Assembly: GCF_001704415.2 (NCBI RefSeq)
Contig: NC_030819.1
Coordinates: 37,566,575-37,630,574 of the forward strand
DNA from: Capra hircus
Taxonomy: Eukaryota > Chordata > Mammalia > Artiodactyla > Bovidae
Length of the DNA stretch: 64,000 bases
Direction: 5' to 3'
Shown here: in pieces, positions 23,390 through 34,150 of the stretch
Layout of the letters: every line of letters begins with the position of its first letter
How positions within the stretch are numbered: position 1 is the first letter of the stretch
The notes under the pieces: model-generated
Databases searched by the model: none
Told to the model about the DNA's origin: nothing
The model's input: the letters and a program-made list of their open reading frames with translations, nothing else
Program-made: the position numbers and the translations under genes

Positions 23390-24828
23390 AAGAAGTTTGT
23401 GGGTATTGAATTATTCATAATAACATCTTTTTATTGTCCATAAAGTGTCTAAAGATGTCCCCTCTTTTGTTTCTCATATTATTAATTTGAGTCGTATTTT
23501 TTTTTTTTTTTTCCTTAGTCTGACTAGAGACTTAACCAGTTTCATTGATCTTTTCAAAAGGTCAGCTTTTGGATGTGTTTATTTTCTCCACTGATTTCCT
23601 TTTTTCAATTTCACTGATTTCTGCTCTAATTTTTATTATCTCTTCTACTTACATCGGGTTTAATTTGCCTTTTTTAAAGTTTCCCATTGTGAATGTTAGA
23701 TTGTTGACTTTTTGTATTTCTTTTTTTTATCGTATATACATTCAGTGCTATAAATTTCCCTCTAAATACTTCTTTTGCAACAGCTTAGAAATTTTAATAA
23801 AGTTATATTTTCATTGTCATTTAGTTCAAAATATTTTAAAATTTCTCTTGAGATTTCTTTTTTGACCCATTTGTTGTTAAAAGTATGTTGTTTATCTCCA
23901 AATATTTCGGAATTTTCCAGCCATCTTTTTGTACTGATTTCCAGTTTAGTTCCAATGTGGTCTGAGGGCAGATAGTATAAAATTTCTTATAAAAAAAACA
24001 AAACTATTTATGGGCCAGAATTTGGTCTTTCTTGGTGAATAATCCATGTAATCTTGAAAAGAATGTGTAATCTACTGTCATTGTATAAAGTAGGCTACAC
24101 TGTGAAGTATATCCTGTTTATTGATGATGCTGTTGAGTTCAGCCTTGTCCTTACTGATTTTCTGTTTGCTAGTTCTGTTCATTCTCAATATCTTTCTGCT
24201 TGAACTTCTGTGTTTTTGTCTTATGTATTTTGGCATACTTTGGTAGATGCATTCAGATTAAGATTAAGCATTGTTACATCTTCTTGGTATATTTGACCCC
24301 TTTATCATTATATAATGTCCTTCTTTACCCCTCAGAAACTTTCCTTACTTTGAAGTCTGATCTGCTTGAAATAATATAACTACTTATGTTTTCTTCCTTT
24401 TAATCTTGGTATGGTATATTTTTCTCCATACTTTTATTCTAACCTACATATGTCTTTATACTTTCCTGTAAATTGCAAATAGTTGGGTCTTACTTTTTAG
24501 TCCACTGTAAAAAATCTCTGTCTTTTAATTGGTGTATTTATACCATTAGTGTGTAAAATAATTTATTTTAGTTGGATTAATAGCTGCTATGTTTATTATT
24601 TTCTATTTGTTGCCTTTGCTCTTTGTTCTTATTGTTTTTGTCTTTCACACTTTTTTCTTTACCTTTTGTGGTTTTAACATGTTATATAATTCTTTCTCTC
24701 TTTTCTTAGTGTATTAGTTATATTTCTTTTTTTTAGTAATTTTCCTAGAGTTTGCAATACACGTTTATAACTAATTCTAGTTCACTTTTAAATAACACTA
24801 TCTTGTTTCATGGATAGTGCAAGTACCT

Positions 24829-24854
24829 TATAATAATAATAATAATAATAATAA
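24829..24854 (+). repeat. (AAT)n microsatellite
   Basis: About eight AAT units in the antisense ancient L1 background, a likely length-variable site. Confidence 0.85.
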
Positions 24855-24936
24855 ATCATTATTTCCTTTATCTGCCCATAAAAAGCATTCCTCATTTCCC
24901 TTACAATGTTTTGGATCACTTGAATTTCTTTTTGCA

Positions 24937-25047
24937 GAGAAGGCAATGACACCCCACTCCAGTACTCTTGCCTGGAGAATCCCATGGGCAGAGGAGCCTG
25001 GTAGGCTGCAGTCCATGGGGTCGCTAAGAGTCGGACACGACTGAGCA
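24937..25047 (+). mobile_element. Bov-A2-type SINE, sense, 5'-truncated
   Basis: GAGAAGGCAATGACACCCCA...CCAGTACTCTTGCCTGGAGA...GGGGTCGCTAAGAGTCGGAC. This is the second Bov-A monomer with its 3' end, inserted in the ancient L1. Confidence 0.88.
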
Positions 25048-26207
25048 GTCTCTCTTAGCATTTTCATATCTCTGCTTACATTACTCGTCTGTTCTTGCAC
25101 GCTGCCTACTTTTTAAATTAAAGTTCTTAGCATGTTAATCATAGTTTTAAAATTTTCTGGAGCTGAACAAGATGGCAGAGGAGTAGGTGGACATGGAGTA
25201 CCTCTCCAGGAATACATTAGGAATACACCTTCAGACACAGAAGTGCATGCAGAGCACCAGCTGAGAGCAGACAGGAGTACCTGACCAGTGGAAAAGAACA
25301 TATAGAGCCACACAAAACTCGGTAGGACGAAGGAACTGGGGAAAAACAGGAGTGTTAGTAGGACTGGACCTGCCCTCAGCTGGTGGGGGAACTGAAACAG
25401 GGGTCCAGTCCCCACACTGGGGCAGTTGTCTGAGTCAGAGCAGAAATATTTAAGGCTGAGAGTGAAACAGCTGATCTGTGGCAGCCTTAATGGAATGAGA
25501 ATCAGATTGTTCTTGCCGCAGCCATACATACCCCAGACGGGGATGCAGGTCTCCTGGAAGGCGCAACGGTTGGGAGCTGGAGTTTAGGGATTGTGGAGCA
25601 ACCCCAAGGTGAGGGCTGTTGTTGACTGCAGAGAAACGGACTGAGGGGAGGTGAGGGAGGAGGCTGTGGTGGGAAATGCCTGTGGAGGAAAGCTGGGCAG
25701 CCACAGAAGCAAGGCGATACTGCTGAGTCACATGTAGGGGGTGGAGCCATCACCACCGCCTCTCTCACCGCATATGCCAGCATTGGCGGCTGAACAATAG
25801 ATAGGTTGGGCCATCAAATGCATGACACACTGAATTACAGAGTAGGACCCCACCCCGGGTGCCCCCTTAAGAGCCTGATGCACCAATCTGCACAGTAGGA
25901 CCCCAGCCAGGGGAGCCTCTTTATGTGCCTGACTCCCAGAACAACAGAGAAGGACCCCCAGGCAAGGGAGCCCTCTAAGTGCCTGAACAGGCAGAGCTAT
26001 GGAGAAAGACTGGCCCAAGAGGCCTTCTGATTCTCTGCTACAGGAGGCTCATAAAAAGACTCTGATAGAGCCATAACTCCTGCGGTGGAGGCAGTCCTTG
26101 TCCCTGCACACTTGGCATCACCAAGGGGCCTGCAAACCAAGCAGCTACACCATCTTCATGCTTAACTCCCACTGGGGCAGAGATGCTACAGGCAAAAAAA
26201 TCTTCCT

Positions 26208-26340
26208 CTATGTACGCAGGGTCACTTTGCTAGTGTCCGACCCTTTGCTGCCCTGTAGACTGTAGCCTGCCAGGGTTCTCTGTTAGGGAGAGGAGTTCTT
26301 CAGGTGAGAATACTGGAGTGTATTAGCCAATACTGATCGC
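26208..26340 (-). mobile_element. Diverged Bov-tA-like segment within the L1 5' UTR
   Basis: GTGTCCGACCCTTTGCTGCC, AGACTGTAGCCTGCCAGG and GAGAATACTGGAGTGTATTA follow the antisense order of Bov-tA, with diverged joins. It may be a SINE insertion in this copy or part of the subfamily's 5' UTR. Confidence 0.6.
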
Positions 26341-27013
26341 TATACCCTTCTAGTGCACTTTACTTCCTGCTGCCCTAGCCACCAACTCCCCCTGAGTACC
26401 TGGTGCTGCCAGAACCCCTGCAATCCAAGCAGCTGCACCACCTCCACACCTGGCCCTCACAAGGGCAAACCCAAGCCCTCAGAGGCAGCCTGAGAAGCTA
26501 AACCTCAGTGGACCATCACATGTAGAGGTGGGAATAAAACCACAGTTGAAACCCAGGGGCAGTGTGGCTAAGGAAGAAGACCCAAAACCTTTCCACCAGC
26601 TGTACAAGCTGCAGGTTAAATCCCGCACAATCAACTAAGCAGACTGTCTGTGGAATATATAAAAGGCCATTGAGAACTCCCACAAAAGAAAACACACTAC
26701 CTCTGATAGATGTGGACATTGGAGGCAAGAACACACAGGAGTAGCACCAGATTAGAATCTGAACTGCCCCCACAGCAGGTCCAGAGATCAGTACAGTGTT
26801 GGAGGGCATCCTAGAGAGGTGAGGTGGACTGTGATTCCCAGCAAGGGAAAGGACTCTGACAGTAGTGACACAAGAAAAACATTTATTTCTTATTTTTTGA
26901 CTTGTTCTGTAGATTCTTTTGGATTTCTTCTTCTTTTTTTCCCCTTTTTTTCTCCCTGTTGCAGTTGTCAGTTTTATTGGCACTAAGAAATCCAGTTTAG
27001 CTTTTTTTTTTTC

Positions 27014-27990
27014 CAGTCACATTTTATATTATTGTCATAAACTTCTACCTCTAAATTGGGCTTTTGCAGTTCTGTGGAGTTTTCCTTTTTTCTTTTTCTA
27101 ATTTTAATTTTTGAAACCTACTATTATTTTTTCTATATTTATTCCTTTGCTTGCTTTTTCTACTGTTCTTTTCCCCTTGCAGTTAATATTTAATGTATAT
27201 AAATCTTCTTTATCTACTTCTGCTTCACTTTGCATATCTAGTCTTCCTTCTTTTCCTCTCCCCTCAACATATACGTTAGTTTTATTTTCATTGCTTTATT
27301 CCCCAATTGGCACCTTGCTTTAGTTTTGTTTCCCAGTTTGTGCTTTAGTTAGTTCTGGTAGATAAAATTTTTGGTTTCCTTTGTTCATCAGGTCAATCTA
27401 TTGTACTTTATTCTTGTTGGACTGTTTTGATTTTGCATATGGGTGTATATGTGTATATTCAATCACACTTTTTATTGTTGTTATAAACCTCTGCCTGTAC
27501 GTTGGGCTTTTGCAGTTCTGTGGAGTTTTTCCTTTTTTTTTTTCTCCTATTTTCTTTCTTCTTCCATATTTTTCATTTCTCTGTTTTATAACTTTAATTT
27601 TTTAAACGTGTTATATTTTTCTACATTTATTCCTTTGTTTGCCTTTCCTACTGTCCTTTTTTCCTTAATTTTTAATTATAATTATAAAAATTATAATTTT
27701 TAATGTATATAAATCTTCATCTACCTCTATTTAACTTTGCATATGCTTTCTTTCTTTTCTTTCTTTCCATTCCTCTCAACATATTTGTTAGTTTTGTTTT
27801 CATTGCTTTGTTCCCTACTTGGAACCTTGCTTTAGTTTTGTTTTCCAGTTTGTGCTTTAGTTAGTTTTGTTCTTAACTTGTTAATATAATTTTTGATTTC
27901 CTTTGTTTACTGGGTCAGTCTACTGTACTTTATTTTTCTTGGGCTATTTTCACTTTGCTCATGGGTATATATAAATATGTGTGTTTATTC
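27014..27990 (+). repeat. T-rich tandem duplication in L1 5' UTR (two units of about 450-510 bases)
   Basis: TTGGGCTTTTGCAGTTCTGT occurs at 27056 and 27502, and CCTTGCTTTAGTTTTGTTT(T/C)CC occurs near 27313 and 27825. ATTTAATGTATATAAATCTT-type blocks between them also repeat in the same order. Unit 2 is longer because of an AT-rich palindromic patch near 27668-27705. Confidence 0.85.
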
Positions 27991-28536
27991 CATTATTTTA
28001 ATTATTATTTGCCTGATTTTGTAACTGCCATTTGTCTGGGGTTCATCTTTGGTTTATTATTTTTGGATATTTGTTTTAATCTTACTTAATACTATAACAA
28101 ACCACTTGGGGAATCCTCGTTCCTGACCAGAGATCAAGCCCTGAGTCTTTGGAGTGGGAGCCTAACTCCAAGACCCTAGACTACCAGAGAACTAACCATA
28201 GGGGGTATCAAAGAGTGAGAACTCGCAGAAAGGAAACCGCTTGAACACAAGACCAGGAGTTACCCAACCACCAGTAGCACCTTGTGCAAGACACCTGTGG
28301 ACAATAAACAAAACAAAAATACAAACCTCATCATCAGCAGACAGGATTACCACCTCACTCAGCCTTGCCCATCAGAGGAAAAACAACAAAAACTCAGCAC
28401 AGAGATCTCATCCTATACAAAGCTTACACAAAACTCTGGACCAACCTTAGGAGGGCAGAAACCAAAAGGAAGAAAGATCAACCTTGAAACCTAGGAAAAC
28501 GAGATCTCAAACACAATCAGTTAAAAAAAAAAAATA

Positions 28537-28659
28537 ATGAAAAGGCAGAGAATTACTATACAAATGAAGGAACAAACTAGAAACAGAAAAGTCCAAATAA
28601 ATGAAGAGGAAATAGGCAAACTACCTGAAAAAGTATTCACAATAGTGATAGTTCCCTAA
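28537..28659 (+). pseudogene. L1 ORF1 N-terminal remnant
   Basis: The ATG at 28537 opens a 40-codon frame starting MKRQRITIQMKEQTRN, which resembles the start of ruminant L1 ORF1. It ends at TAA because a deletion joins ORF1 to ORF2 RT sequence near 28651. The RNA-binding domain is gone. Confidence 0.75.
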
Positions 28660-28822
28660 GATCAGGAGCAAGACAAAGGTGTCCCACATTCACCTCTATT
28701 TTTCAACATAGTGTTCGAAGTCCTAGCTACAGCAATCAGAGAAGGAAAAGAAATAAAAGGAATCCAGATACAAAAAGAAGAAGTAAAGCTCTCACTGTTT
28801 GCAGATGACACGGTACTGTACA
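28652..28822 (+). pseudogene. L1 ORF2 RT fragment upstream of nested BovB
   Basis: AGATCAGGAGCAAGACAAAG encodes the SG(A)RQ motif region, and CTGTTTGCAGATGACACGGT encodes the catalytic LFADD. The frame is then cut by the BovB insertion just after the active site. ORF2 continues at 31758. Confidence 0.85.
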
Positions 28823-31757
28823 TCAGTTCAGCTCAGTTGCTCAGTCATGTCCGACTGTTTGCGACCCCATGACTCCCAGCATGCCAGGCCTCCGTGTCCA
28901 TCACCAACTCCCAGAGTTTACTCAGATTCATGTCCATCGAGTGGGTGATGCCATCCAGACATCTCATCCTCTGTTGTCCCCTTCTCCTCCTGCCCCCAAT
29001 CCCTCCCAGCATCGGGGTCTTTTCCAATGAGTCAACTCTTCACATGAGGTGGCCAGAGTATTGGGGTTTCAGCTTTAGTATCAGTCCTCCCAATGAACAC
29101 CCAGGACTGATCTCCTTCAGAATGGACTGGTTGGATCTCCTTGCAGTCCAAGGGACTCTCAAGAGTCTTCTCTAACACCACACTTCAAAAGCATCAATTC
29201 TTTGATGCTCAGGTTTCTTTATAGTCCAACTCTCACATCCATACAGGACCACTGGAAAAACCATAGCCTTGACTAGACTGGCCATTGTTGATAAGGTAAT
29301 GACTCTGCTTTTGAATATGCTATCTAGGTTGGTCACAACTTTCCTTCCAAGGAGTAAGCGTCTTTTAATTTCATGGCTGCAGTCACCATCTGCAGTGATT
29401 TTGGAGCCCAAGAAAATAAAGTCTGCCACTGTTTCCACTGTTTCTCCATCTGTTTCCCATGAAGTGATGGGACCAGATGCCATGATCTTCGTTTTCTGAA
29501 TGTTGAGCTTTAAGCCAACTTTTTCACTCTCCTCTTTCACTTTCATCAAGAGGCTCTTTATTTCCTCTTCATGTTCTGCCATAAGGGTGGTTTCATCTGT
29601 GTGGTGTCATCTGCATATCTGAGGTTATTGAAATTTCTCCCAGCAATCTTGATTCCAGCTTGTGCTTCTTCCAGCCCAGCATTTCTCCTGATGTACTCTG
29701 CATAGAAGTTAAATAAGCAGGGTGACAATATACAGCCTTGACGGACTCCTTTTCCTATTTGGAACCAGTCTGTTGTTCCATGTCCAGTTCTAACTGTTGC
29801 TTCCTCACCTGCATATAGGTTTCTCAAGAAGTAGGTCAGGTGGTCTGGTATTCCCATTTCTTTCAGAATTTTCCACAGTTTATTGTGATCCACACCGTCA
29901 AAGGCTTTGGCATAGTCAATAAAGCAGAAATAGATGTTTTTCTGGAACTCTCTTGCTTTTTTGATGATCCAGTGGATGTTGGCAATTTGATCTCTGGTTC
30001 CTCTGCCTTTTCTAAAACCAGCTTGAACATCAGGGAGTTCACGGTTCATGTACTGCTGAAACCTGGCTTGGAGAATTTTGAGCATTACTTTACTAGCCTG
30101 TGAGATGAGGGCAGTTGTGCGGTAGTTTGAGCATTCTTTGGCATTACCTTTCTTTGGGACTGGAATGAAAACTGACCTCTTCCAGTCTTGTGGCCACTGC
30201 TGAGTTTTCCAAATTGGCTGGCATATTGAGTGCAGCACTTTCAGAGCATCATCTTTCAGGATTAGAAATAGCTTAACTGGGATTTCATCACCTCTATTAG
30301 CTTGGTTCCTAGTGATGTTTTCTAAGGCCCACTTGACTTCACATTCCAGGATGTCTAGGTGAGTGATCACACCATCGTGATTATCTTGGTCATGAAGATA
30401 TTTTTGTATAGTTCTTCTGTGTATTCTTGCCACCTCTTCTTAATATCTTCTGCTTCTGTTAGGTCCAGACCATTTCTGTCCTTTATCGAGACCATCTTCG
30501 CATGAAATGTTCCTTTTGTATCTCTGATTTTCTTGAAGAGATTTCTAATCTTTCCCATTTTGTTGTTTTCCTCTATTTCTTTGCATTGATCGCTGAGGAA
30601 GGCTTTCTTATCTCTCCTTGCTATTCTCTGGAACTCTGCATTCAGATGCTTATATCTTTCCTTTTCTCCTTTGCTTTTCACTTATCATCTTTTCATAGCT
30701 ATATGTAAGGCCTCCTCAGATAGCCATTTTGATTTTTTACATTTCTTTTCCATGGGGATGGTCTTGATCCCTGTCTCTTGTACAATGTCGCGAACCTCTG
30801 CCCATAGTTCATCAGGCACTCTGTCTATCAGATCTAGTCCCTTAAATCTATTTCTCATTTCCACTGTATAATAATAAGGAATTTGATTTAGGTCATACCT
30901 GAATGGTCTAGTGATTTTCCCTACTTTCTTCAATTTAAGTCTTTATTTGGCAATAAGGAGTTCATGATCTGAGCCACAGTCAGTTCCCAGTCTTTTTTTG
31001 TTGACTGTATAGAGCTTCTCCATCTTTGGCTGCAAAGAATATAATAAGTCTGGTTTTGGTGTTGACCATCTGGTGATGTCCATGTGTAGAGTCTTCTCTT
31101 TTGTTGTTGGAAGAGGGTGTTTGCTATGACCAGTGTGTTCTCTTGGCAAAACTCTATTAGCCTTTGCCCTGCTTCATTTTCTATTCCAAGACCAAATTTG
31201 CCTGTTACTCCAGATGTTTCTTGACTTCCTGCTTTTGCATTCCAGTCCCCTATAATGAAGAGGACATCTTTTTTGGGTGTTAGTTCTAAAAGGTCTTGTA
31301 GGTCTTCATAGAATCATTCAACTTCACCTCTTTCAGCGTTACTGGTTGGGGCATAGGCTTGGATTACCATGATATTGAATGGTTTCCCTTGGAAACAAAC
31401 AGAGATCATTCTGTTGTTTTTGAGATTGCATCCAAGTACTGCATTTTAGACTCTTGTTGACCATGATGGCTACTCCATTTCTCCTAAGGGATTCCTGCCT
31501 GCAGTAGTAGATACAATGGTCATCTGAGTTAAATTCACCCATTCCAGTCCATTTTAGTTTGCTGATTCCTAGAATGTCGATGTTCACTCCCATTTGAGCA
31601 CTTCCAATTTGCTCTTGCTATCTCCTGTTTGAGCACTGCCAATTTGCCTTAATTCATGAACCTAACAATCCAGATTCCTATGCAGTATTGCTCTTTACAG
31701 CATCGGACTTTGCTTCTGTCACCAGTCACATCCACAACTGGTTATTGTTTTTGCTTT
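28823..31757 (-). mobile_element. Nearly full-length BovB LINE nested in L1, antisense
   Basis: The 3' end lies at the left (TCAGTTCAGCTCAGTTGCTC) and the 5' region at the right. GGTACTGTACA (28812-28822) and GATACTCTACA (31758-31768) are the target-site duplication, taken from L1 ORF2 just after its catalytic site. Reading from the right there is an endonuclease region (31593-31339, 31149-30943), then the linker and RT. The 291-codon piece 30433-29558 contains KGVRQGCILSPCLFNF and RYADD, and the C-terminal piece is 29582-29172. At least four frame breaks are visible. The insertion is younger than the L1 host. Confidence 0.93.
29172..30433 (-). pseudogene. BovB reverse transcriptase region with frameshift
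   Basis: On the minus strand, 30433-29558 encodes the RT fingers and palm with intact RYADD. After a small insertion next to the active site the frame shifts into 29582-29172, which carries SLLMKVKEESEKVGLKLN and GSKITADGDCSHEIKR. This is the longest surviving BovB coding piece here. Confidence 0.85.
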
Positions 31758-33480
31758 GATACTCTACATAGAAAACCCTGAAGATCGTATCAGAAAATTA
31801 CTAGAGCTAATCAGTGAATTTAGCAAAGTTGCAGGATACAAAATCAATACACAGAAATCGCTTGCATTTCCATATACTAACAATGAAAAATCAGAAAGCA
31901 AAATTAAAAATTGATCCCATTCACCAATGCAACAAAACTAATTAAATATCTAGGAATAAACTTAGCTAAGGAGACAAAAGAACTGTACAGTGAAAATTAT
32001 ATGACACTAAAGAAGGAAATCAAAAATGACATAAATAGATGGCGAGAGATTCCATGTTCCTGGGTAGGAAGAATCAATATTGTGAAAATGATATAATCTG
32101 TAGATTCAGTGTGATCCCTATGAAATTATCAATGGCATTTTTCAAAGAACGAGAACAGAAATTTCACAATTCACACGGAAACACAAAAGACCCCAAATAG
32201 CCAAAGCAGTCTTTAAGAAAGAAGAATGGAGCTGGAGGAATCAACATTCCTGACTTCAGATTATACTAAAAAACTACAGACATCAAGACAGTTTGGTAGT
32301 GGCACATAAACAGAAATATAGACCAATGGAACAAGATAGAATGCCCGGAAATAAACCCATATGCCTATGGCTACCTTATTTTTGACAGAGAAGGCAAGAA
32401 TATACAATGGGGCAAAGACAGTCACTTCAGTGGTGCTAGGAAAACTGGACTGCTACATGTAGAAGAATGAAATTAGAATACTTTCTATCACCATACACAA
32501 AAATAAACTCAAAGTAGATTAAAGACCTAAATGTAAGACCAGAAACTATAAAACTCTTCGAGCAAAACATAGGCAGAACACTCGATGACAGAAATCAAAG
32601 CAAGATCCTTTATCACCCACCTCATAGAGCTACGGTAATAAAAACAAAAGTCAACAGTAGGACCTGATTTAACTTGAAAGCTTTGGCACAGCAAAGAAAA
32701 CTATAAGCAAGGTTAAAAAAATAACCCTCAGAATAGGCGAAGATAATAGCAAATGAAACAACTGACAAAGGATAATTTCCAAAATATACAAGCAACTGAT
32801 ACAACTCAATGCCAGAAAAACAAACAACGCAATCAAAAAGTGGGAAAAAGACCTAAACAGACAGTTCTCCAAAGAAGACATACAGATGGCTAACAAACCC
32901 ATGAAAAGATGCTCAACATCGCTCATTATTAGAGAAAAGCTAATCGAAACTATAATGAGATATCACCTCACACTGGTCAGAATGGCCATCATCAAAATGT
33001 CTACAAACAATAAATGCTGGAGAGAGTATGGAGAAAAGGGCATGCTCTTGCACTGTTGGTGGGAATGTAAGTTGATACAGCTACTATGGAAAAATGGTAT
33101 GGAGATTCCTTAAAAAACTAGGAATAAAATCACCATATGACCCAGCCGTCCCACTCTTAGGCCTATACCCTGAGGAAACTGAAAAAGACAGTTTTGAAAA
33201 GACAAAATTGAAAGAAGACACATGTATTCCATTGTTCATTGCAGCACTATTTACAGTAGCTAGAACATAGAAGCAACCCAGATGTTGATCAACAGATGAA
33301 GAGAGAAAGAAGTTGTGGAAGGTACACACCATGGCATATTACTCAGCCATAAAAAGGAACACATTTGAGTCAGTTCTGATCGGGTGGATAAACCTAGAAC
33401 CTATTATACAGAGTGATGTGAGTCAGAAAGAGAGAGAAATACTGTATTCTAACAAATATATACGGGGTCTAGAAGAATGG
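31758..33480 (+). pseudogene. L1 ORF2 3' half, decayed
   Basis: It resumes with ENPEDRIRKLLELISEFSKV, then IPFTNATKLIKYLGINLAKE, the thumb region, and the C-terminal cysteine/tryptophan region near 33010-33075. Stops and small indels are frequent, so it is older than the twin-primed L1 at 13717-16395. Confidence 0.85.
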
Positions 33481-33497
33481 TACTGAAGAGCTTGTTT

Positions 33498-33696
33498 GAG
33501 TGAAGTCGCTCAGTCACTTCCAACTCTTTGCGATCCCATGGACTCTAACCTACCAGGCTCCTCCGTCGATGAGATTTTCCAGGCAAGAGTACTGGAATAG
33601 ATTGCCGTTTTCTTCTTCAGGGGATCCTCCTGACCCAGGAATCAAACCTGTGTCTTGCGCTTTGTAGGCAGATACTTTACCGTCTGAGCTACCAGG
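33498..33696 (-). mobile_element. Bov-tA SINE, antisense, in L1 3' UTR
   Basis: Flanks GAAGAGCTTGTTT (33485-33497) and GAAGAACTTATTT (33697-33709) form a 13-base target-site duplication with two mismatches, drawn from L1 3' UTR sequence. Confidence 0.92.
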
Positions 33697-33950
33697 GAAG
33701 AACTTATTTACAGGGCAGCGATGGAGAAACAGACATAGAGCATAGACTAATGGACATGGGGAGAGGGGAGGAGAGGGTGAGACATATGGAAAGAGTAACA
33801 TGGAGACTTACATTACCATATGTAAAATAGATAGCCAATGGGAATTTGCTGTATGGCTCAGGAAACTCAAACAGGGGCTCTGTATCAGCCCAGGGGAGGG
33901 ATATGGGAGGGAGGTTCACAAGGGAAGGGATATATGTATATCGATAGTGC

Positions 33951-34150
33951 TTCCCTCGTGGCTCAGATGTTAAAGCGTCTGTCTGCAGTGCGGGAGACCT
34001 GGTTCGATCCCTGGGTCAGGAAGATTCCCTGGAGAAGTAAATGGCAACCCAGTCCAGTACTCTTGCCTGGAAAATCCCATAGACGGAGGAGCCTTGTAGG
34101 CTACAGCCCGTGGGGTTGCAAAGAGTCGGACACAACTGAGCAACTTCATT
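33951..34150 (+). mobile_element. Bov-tA SINE, sense, in L1 3' UTR
   Basis: CTTCCCTCGTGGCTCAGATG...GGTTCGATCCCTGGGTCAGG...GAGTCGGACACAACTGAGCA. The L1 3' UTR passage (ATATGTATAT... and CTATGGCTGATTCATGTTG) continues on both sides. It forms an inverted pair with the SINE 255 bases to its left. Confidence 0.92.

Larger units (their letters stand above)
25161..28536 (+). promoter_or_regulatory. L1 5' UTR (internal promoter region), expanded
   Basis: L1 promoters lie inside the 5' UTR. This one opens with the L1 start and a GC-richer first kilobase, includes a SINE-like piece at about 26208-26340, a T-rich duplicated part at 27014-27990, and an A-rich leader (CACAATCAGTTAAAAAAAAA) just before the ORF1 ATG at 28537. 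At about 3.4 kb it is much longer than the roughly 0.9 kb typical of L1 5' UTRs. Whether it still drives transcription cannot be told from sequence. Confidence 0.7.

Noticed and set aside
26516..26983. 155-codon minus-strand open frame
   Set aside because: It lies antisense to the L1 5' UTR and has no recognisable domain. Chance frame in repeat sequence.
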